In this document: positions 60,144-64,000 of the stretch, piece by piece | Layout of the letters: each line of letters starts with the position of its first letter | Numbering within the stretch: the first letter of the stretch is position 1 | Assembly: GCA_963558655.1 (NCBI GenBank) | Contig: CAUWHJ010000003.1 | Coordinates: 103,008 to 167,007 of the forward strand | Length of the DNA stretch: 64,000 nucleotides | Direction: 5' to 3' | Origin: UMGS1590 sp963558655 | GTDB taxonomy: Bacteria; Bacillota; Peptococcia; Peptococcales; Peptococcaceae | Notes under the pieces: model-generated | The model's input: the letters and a program-made list of their open reading frames with translations, nothing else | Database searches by the model: none | Told to the model about the DNA's origin: nothing | Position numbers and translations under genes: made by a program

Positions 60144-61994
60144 TTAGAAAATCACTGTTTCATTGCTGTGAAAAAGCATATCTTCGATTTGCAAGTCAAT
60201 CTGCCATTCACCATGCAGATGGCTGCACGGAATGGCCCAGTTCAGACGGCGCTCTACATCGCTTGAACCATAGGTGTAGAGCCACTCTGTGCCAAAAGGT
60301 TGGCGATTGGTGGTGAGAAAGAAGCGATGTTGCTCGTTGCCTTGGCGCAAAATTAAGGTGCAGGCTTCGCCTTTATAGAAAGTGCCACTCAGGTAAAGAC
60401 GTGCATCGTCCTGCCAAAAATCGATGGACAAATTGTCTTCAAGACGTTCTTCACTGCGATGCAGCAATTCAATGTCGATTTCAAAGGAAGGACGCCAAGC
60501 GTCGATTACTTGTTCGTTTCCTGTTTGAAAAGCCAGTTTTTCTGGTTGCCACAAGTTCACGTGCACAAGGTTATCGTCGAAAGTCCAAATAGTGCGCTGC
60601 TTGTTGCCAGAAATATACCAGGCTTGCGCCGAAAGAACGATGTCCTCCTGCCGTTCGCGGGCAAAAACCGCAGGCCGCAGAGATGTGGTGTTGGATAACC
60701 CACCAGCAAGGACAAGCGCAGCGCCATCGTCATAGCAGGTTAGATCACAAAATACCGGCGAAACAAGCGCTTCATCGTTTGACAAAAACATTCTTGCCTC
60801 GCCACTTTCCAAATCAAGGCAATTGATGGTGAGTGGTGTTGATGCCAGCTTTTTGCCAAGCGGATAGCGATTGGCATTGATATAATAGAGCGCATCACCT
60901 TGACGCTGCACGCCATAGGCTTCTTCAAAAAGCCCGCGCGCCACCGGCCGTGTGAACAGTTCAAGCCGTGTGTGCCCTTTGTTCCAGGCGTCCACGCTGT
61001 TGGCAATCTCACTTACCGCTTCCGAAGTGGCGAAACGCTGATCGTTCCAACCATCTACTGCGCCAATAATGCGTGTTACTTCGGCTGTTTGTGCATCAAT
61101 CTCCAGCACCACATTCTGCGCCATGCCGCTCCAATAGAGCAAGTCGTGTGCCTTGTCGTAGCGCAAGCTGATGCCCTGAAACCAATCGCTGCCTGATTGT
61201 CCGGCGGTTCCATTGCTTGCAGGGAGCACATCGGCGGCACGCAGGCGATTGATTTCTTCGCCGCTTCGCCCATCAAGCCAAACTAGCGTATCACGCGCTT
61301 TCCCTTGCCACGCTTCTTGAGTGATGGCGACAATCGTGCCATTCGGCAGCACAGCAAAATCGCTGACAAAACCGTCTTCAAAACGAAGTTCGCGATAGAT
61401 ATGCCCCAAGGCGTCCATCTCCCAAATAGCCGTGCCACTGTATGGTGGCGCCATTTGCAGCGGTGCACCGCAAAGGAAATGTCCGTCTTCCAAAAACGTC
61501 ATGCGGTGGTTCAGCGGCAAGTTCAACGTCCAACAGAGCGCGCCATACATATTCACCGCCACGGGCTGACCAGCGCCATCGGCAGGCACCGCAAAAAGCA
61601 GCGTATTTTTTTGCGCATCGCCCGTCAGTTCCACTTTCATGGGCGCTTCTATGCTCACCTTAGGCAAAGATACTGCCACTTCGCTGCCACCGCTTCCCTG
61701 CGCCACAAACCTGCACGCCTCACCATTCACTAAGGCTGGCACAACAATACGATGCTGCGTTGCCACCGGCGTTTCGTAACACAGATAGCAACGTCCTCTT
61801 TCATCATTCAAGCAAACCGTAAACGTTTCCTCTACATCCGTCTGAAAACACACCAACGCTGAAAGTGGTGCAATGCCATAGGGATTAACAATAACCGTTG
61901 GATATTGCACCGTGCCTGGCTCGGCAGCCAAGCGCGCCGCCAACATCTCTGTCTTGGCACGCTGTTCGCTAATGATACCGCCACTTCGTTTCAT
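60144..61994 (-). CDS. arylsulfotransferase (ASST)-fold protein lacking catalytic histidines
   Basis: A 616-residue beta-propeller-like protein resembling the aryl-sulfate sulfotransferase family: VNPYGIAPLSALVCFQTD near residue 37, repeated blades, SDFAVLPNGTIVAIT at 211-225 and SDWFQGISLRYD at 269-280. In AssT enzymes these last two motifs normally carry catalytic His (HHD...PNGN and WFH). Here they read VSD and WFQ, so sulfotransfer by the known mechanism is unlikely. There is no signal peptide, unlike periplasmic AssT. GGAGGAC precedes the ATG, which overlaps the stop of the next gene upstream by four bases. Its role is unknown. Confidence 0.72.
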   Translation of the reverse strand: MKRSGGIISEQRAKTEMLAARLAAEPGTVQYPTVIVNPYGIAPLSALVCFQTDVEETFTVCLNDERGRCYLCYETPVATQHRIVVPALVNGEACRFVAQGSGGSEVAVSLPKVSIEAPMKVELTGDAQKNTLLFAVPADGAGQPVAVNMYGALCWTLNLPLNHRMTFLEDGHFLCGAPLQMAPPYSGTAIWEMDALGHIYRELRFEDGFVSDFAVLPNGTIVAITQEAWQGKARDTLVWLDGRSGEEINRLRAADVLPASNGTAGQSGSDWFQGISLRYDKAHDLLYWSGMAQNVVLEIDAQTAEVTRIIGAVDGWNDQRFATSEAVSEIANSVDAWNKGHTRLELFTRPVARGLFEEAYGVQRQGDALYYINANRYPLGKKLASTPLTINCLDLESGEARMFLSNDEALVSPVFCDLTCYDDGAALVLAGGLSNTTSLRPAVFARERQEDIVLSAQAWYISGNKQRTIWTFDDNLVHVNLWQPEKLAFQTGNEQVIDAWRPSFEIDIELLHRSEERLEDNLSIDFWQDDARLYLSGTFYKGEACTLILRQGNEQHRFFLTTNRQPFGTEWLYTYGSSDVERRLNWAIPCSHLHGEWQIDLQIEDMLFHSNETVIF

Positions 61995-62578
61995 GACCGT
62001 CCTCCTCGCGAAACAATCATCGCCATCACAGCCTGATTCAAATCTTTCGTGGCCGCTTCGATCATCTCCACACTCACTGGTGCTTTACCAACGTGCGCCA
62101 ATAAATCTTCCGCCGCCTGTTTTTTCTGCATAAACGTCAGCCAAAGCAAGGGATTATAATCCGCTTCCTTAAAATCTGCAGCCGCTTGAAGCATTTGCTG
62201 CAATGTCATGAGCTGGCTCATCATGGCGTGTTCTTCCGCCACGTCGCCAATCAATTTTTTCATTTTCCAGCTACGATTTTTCTCTGTAAGCATACATTTA
62301 TGACCGATACGCACCTTTTTCTGACGCAACAGCGCCAGGAATGGATCCATCTCAAGATCATCCAACGCCATCAATAAAAACGGCTCACCTTCCTGCACGG
62401 CCAAAGGCTTAAAAGTTCTCATATCCATCGGCACCAATGTATCCATACATTCAGCCACTGTTTTATCTAAATCCGTCTCATCAATACAGCAGAGCCCCTC
62501 GCCAATGCGGTCTACGACCTCCACCAGCGCTTCTTGTTCTGCCTCAGATAAGCACGCTAAATTGTAAATATAGAGCAT
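61991..62578 (-). CDS. unknown 195-residue protein, possibly DUF3783-like at its N-terminus
   Basis: A soluble, mostly helical acidic protein. It begins LYIYNLACLSEAEQEALVEV, and the segment FLLMALDDLEMDPFLALLRQKKVRIGHKC resembles the small DUF3783 group; I am not certain of this. The C-terminal half is helical with many Met and Gln residues (HAMMSQLMTLQQMLQAAADF). It is translationally coupled to the arylsulfotransferase-like gene by a four-base overlap, so a joint role is plausible. Confidence 0.6.
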   Translation of the reverse strand: MLYIYNLACLSEAEQEALVEVVDRIGEGLCCIDETDLDKTVAECMDTLVPMDMRTFKPLAVQEGEPFLLMALDDLEMDPFLALLRQKKVRIGHKCMLTEKNRSWKMKKLIGDVAEEHAMMSQLMTLQQMLQAAADFKEADYNPLLWLTFMQKKQAAEDLLAHVGKAPVSVEMIEAATKDLNQAVMAMIVSRGGRS

Positions 62579-62616
62579 ATCATCGCCTCCCTGCCGTCAT
62601 TGTACCATAATAAAAA

Positions 62617-62647
62617 ACGCGACGCCATAGTACAAATGGCGTCGCGT
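62617..62647 (-). terminator. terminator after the Bax inhibitor-1 family gene
   Basis: ACGCGACGCCAT and ATGGCGTCGCGT pair around a 7-base loop, and on the minus strand TTTTTT follows. A 12-pair GC-rich stem of classic form. Confidence 0.88.
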
Positions 62648-62660
62648 CACGCGAACAAAA

Positions 62661-63326
62661 TCAGTTATCAGAAACAAAACCCAAAAGCTGTAAAATATAC
62701 AAGAACAGGTTGACCCAATCAAGGAAAAGATTGAGCACCATCATTGGCACATCATCTTCCGTCAGATAGCCGCTTTGCATGAGCTGAATATCAATCAGCA
62801 CATAACCACTAAAGATGAAAATACCGCCGGCGCAGATGGCTGTTTGCAGAATAGTGGCCTGCACAAAGAGACCAACAATACTCACCAAAAGCAACACAAT
62901 CAGCCCACCAAAAAGGATTGGCGCCAAATGCAAGAAACTGCGGTGGGTGCGTTTGGCATAAGTGGCCAGACCAAAAAAGAGCACAAAGCTAATTGCAACT
63001 GCACCAAGCACAAGACGGGCGCCAATGGCCTGAGTGTATGCCATCACGATCGGATAGATGCCAACGCCCATGATAGCCGCAAAAGCGTAAACGAATTTCA
63101 TCGTAAAAAGTGGGCCTTCAGCATCACGTTGACGCCAACGTGCGAAGAGAGCAACCAGCAACATCGCAATACAAACCCATGGCATATAAATGGCAACACT
63201 TGCCGGGATCACCATTGCCCCAACAGCCATGCCAATTGTCATCACTAACAGACTGATGGCAAATTTCGACATCACCTGTTGACTTAAGTCGGCACCACGA
63301 CCAACATCAATTACAGAATTATCCAC
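62661..63326 (-). CDS. Bax inhibitor-1/YccA family membrane protein
   Basis: A 221-residue protein with about seven membrane helices. The pattern PLFTMKFVYAFAAIMGVGIYPI, the FSGYVLIDIQLMQSG segment with its Asp, and the C-terminal LNLFLDWVNLFLYILQLLG are typical of this family. Bacterial members include YetJ, a pH-sensitive calcium leak channel. Calcium transport here is inferred only from family. AGGAGG precedes the ATG. Confidence 0.9.
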   Translation of the reverse strand: MDNSVIDVGRGADLSQQVMSKFAISLLVMTIGMAVGAMVIPASVAIYMPWVCIAMLLVALFARWRQRDAEGPLFTMKFVYAFAAIMGVGIYPIVMAYTQAIGARLVLGAVAISFVLFFGLATYAKRTHRSFLHLAPILFGGLIVLLLVSIVGLFVQATILQTAICAGGIFIFSGYVLIDIQLMQSGYLTEDDVPMMVLNLFLDWVNLFLYILQLLGFVSDN

Positions 63327-63465
63327 TGTATGTTCCTCCTAAAATAAATCGAACAAAAAGATACTATGTTCAGTATACATGAAAATGACTTTATTTGGAA
63401 GTGAAATGTCATCTTCTCTATAGTTTCTTAACATCGTTCATTCTGTTTATGTAACAAAAAAATCC

Positions 63466-63496
63466 GAATACACCAAACGGCACATTCGGATTTTTT
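63466..63496 (-). terminator. terminator after rplS
   Basis: AAAAAATCCGAAT and ATTCGGATTTTTT enclose a short loop, with T-run on the minus strand directly after the rplS stop. Confidence 0.85.
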
Positions 63497-63498
63497 GA

Positions 63499-63843
63499 TT
63501 AGCGATGGATTTCTTTGATACGAGCAGCTTTGCCGTAACGATCGCGCATATAATAAAGTTTTGCACGACGCACTTTACCCTGGCGAACCACCTTAATGCT
63601 GGCTACGCGTGGGGAATGAATTGGGAAAATTCTTTCGCTGGTTACGCCGTAAGCTGTACGACGAACAGTAAAGGTTTCGGTCAAGCCTTTACCAACACGC
63701 TTGATAACAACGCCTTCGTATGCCTGGAGACGTTCTCTGTTCCCTTCGACAACCTTTACTTCGATGCGAACAGTGTCGCCAGGACGAAATTCAGGTACGT
63801 CTTTCTTCATTTGTGCTTCTTCGATCTGTTTGATGATATCCAT
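63499..63843 (-). CDS. rplS: 50S ribosomal protein L19
   Basis: Ribosomal protein L19 at the 30S-50S interface, 114 residues. The sequence MDIIKQIEEAQMKKDVPEF, FRPGDTVRIEVKVVEGNRER, GVVIKRVGKGLTETFTVRR and KVRRAKLYYMRDRYGKAARI is the universal pattern. ATG at 63843 has AAAGGAG nine bases upstream; in-frame codons to 63906 are not part of the protein. No trmD or rimM precedes it here, since tRNA-Asp lies immediately upstream. Confidence 0.97.
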   Translation of the reverse strand: MDIIKQIEEAQMKKDVPEFRPGDTVRIEVKVVEGNRERLQAYEGVVIKRVGKGLTETFTVRRTAYGVTSERIFPIHSPRVASIKVVRQGKVRRAKLYYMRDRYGKAARIKEIHR

Positions 63844-63923
63844 TTGCTTTCTCCTTTCATCTGTGCAGATGTTCATAACTGCCAATCTTAGCAGACATCG
63901 GACCATCCTGATTTCTTGAAAAA

Positions 63924-63945
63924 AGCCGTTGCATTTGCAACGGCT
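63924..63945 (-). terminator. terminator after tRNA-Asp
   Basis: On the minus strand AGCCGTTGCA, then TGCAACGGCT, then TTTTTT, starting one base after the tRNA. The arms are perfectly complementary with a minimal loop. Confidence 0.8.
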
Positions 63946-63946
63946 A

Positions 63947-64000
63947 CGACGCAGATGGGTCTCGAACCCACGACCTCCAGCGTGACAGGCTGGCGCTCTA
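63947..64000 (-). tRNA. tRNA-Asp (anticodon GTC), 5' part beyond window
   Basis: The minus strand shows the end of a D-arm (TAGAGC), anticodon stem CCAGC/GCTGG around CTGTCAC, anticodon GTC, T-arm GTGGG/CCCAT around TTCGAGA, and acceptor 3' strand CTGCGTC. CCA is not encoded. The first 20 or so bases lie off the right edge. Confidence 0.9.

Overview
The window reads as chromosomal DNA of a low-to-mid G+C member of the Bacillota (Firmicutes), probably an anaerobe of the Clostridia or a related class. The evidence is an ispE-glmU-prs-pth-mfd-prsA block as in Gram-positive bacteria, a gatCAB amidotransferase operon, a PrsA-type foldase lipoprotein, a MecA-like class B penicillin-binding protein, and strong AGGAGG ribosome binding sites with many TTG and GTG starts. 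I cannot place it at genus level from sequence alone. Most genes lie on the minus strand.

Positions 1-8.9 kb hold an arginine operon, argC-argJ-argB-argD-tyrA-(111-aa unknown)-argF-argG-argH, with argH running off the left edge. It starts from one promoter whose -35 box is buried in a perfect ARG-box palindrome. A divergent CinA-like gene follows, then a dead IS150-like element sitting in the loop of what was a bidirectional terminator. Positions 11.4-21.7 kb hold prsA, mfd, pth, prs, glmU, ispE and an amino-acid ABC transporter that has no ATPase gene nearby. Positions 21.8-25.4 kb hold tRNA-Arg(CCG) and a heterodimeric ABC exporter. Positions 25.5-30.4 kb hold an FtsX-type ABC transporter with its own two-component system. 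Positions 30.5-36.6 kb hold ligA-gatC-gatA-gatB-deoC and a YdbC/PC4-like gene. A PBP and a DJ-1 family protein, a thiamine-binding-like protein, a ferredoxin-like protein, a split ThrE exporter with a CBS protein, and carB follow to 46.6 kb.

The accessory island lies between 46.7 and 60.0 kb and is a remodelled BREX phage-defence locus. brxL and pglZ are intact. pglX is in pieces. brxC lacks its ATPase N-terminus and carries a frameshift. brxA and brxB are absent, and a serine recombinase sits where they would be. Two gene insertions mark the locus. A Phd/RelE-type toxin-antitoxin pair lies in opposite orientation between pglX and pglZ. A HEPN-motif ORF lies inside pglX, between the target-recognition region and a separately started C-terminal domain, in an AT-rich segment that looks like an exchanged specificity cassette. 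This nested arrangement is the most interesting feature of the window.

The right end (60-64 kb) has an arylsulfotransferase-fold protein without the expected catalytic histidines, an unknown protein, a Bax inhibitor-1 family protein, rplS and a partial tRNA-Asp(GTC).
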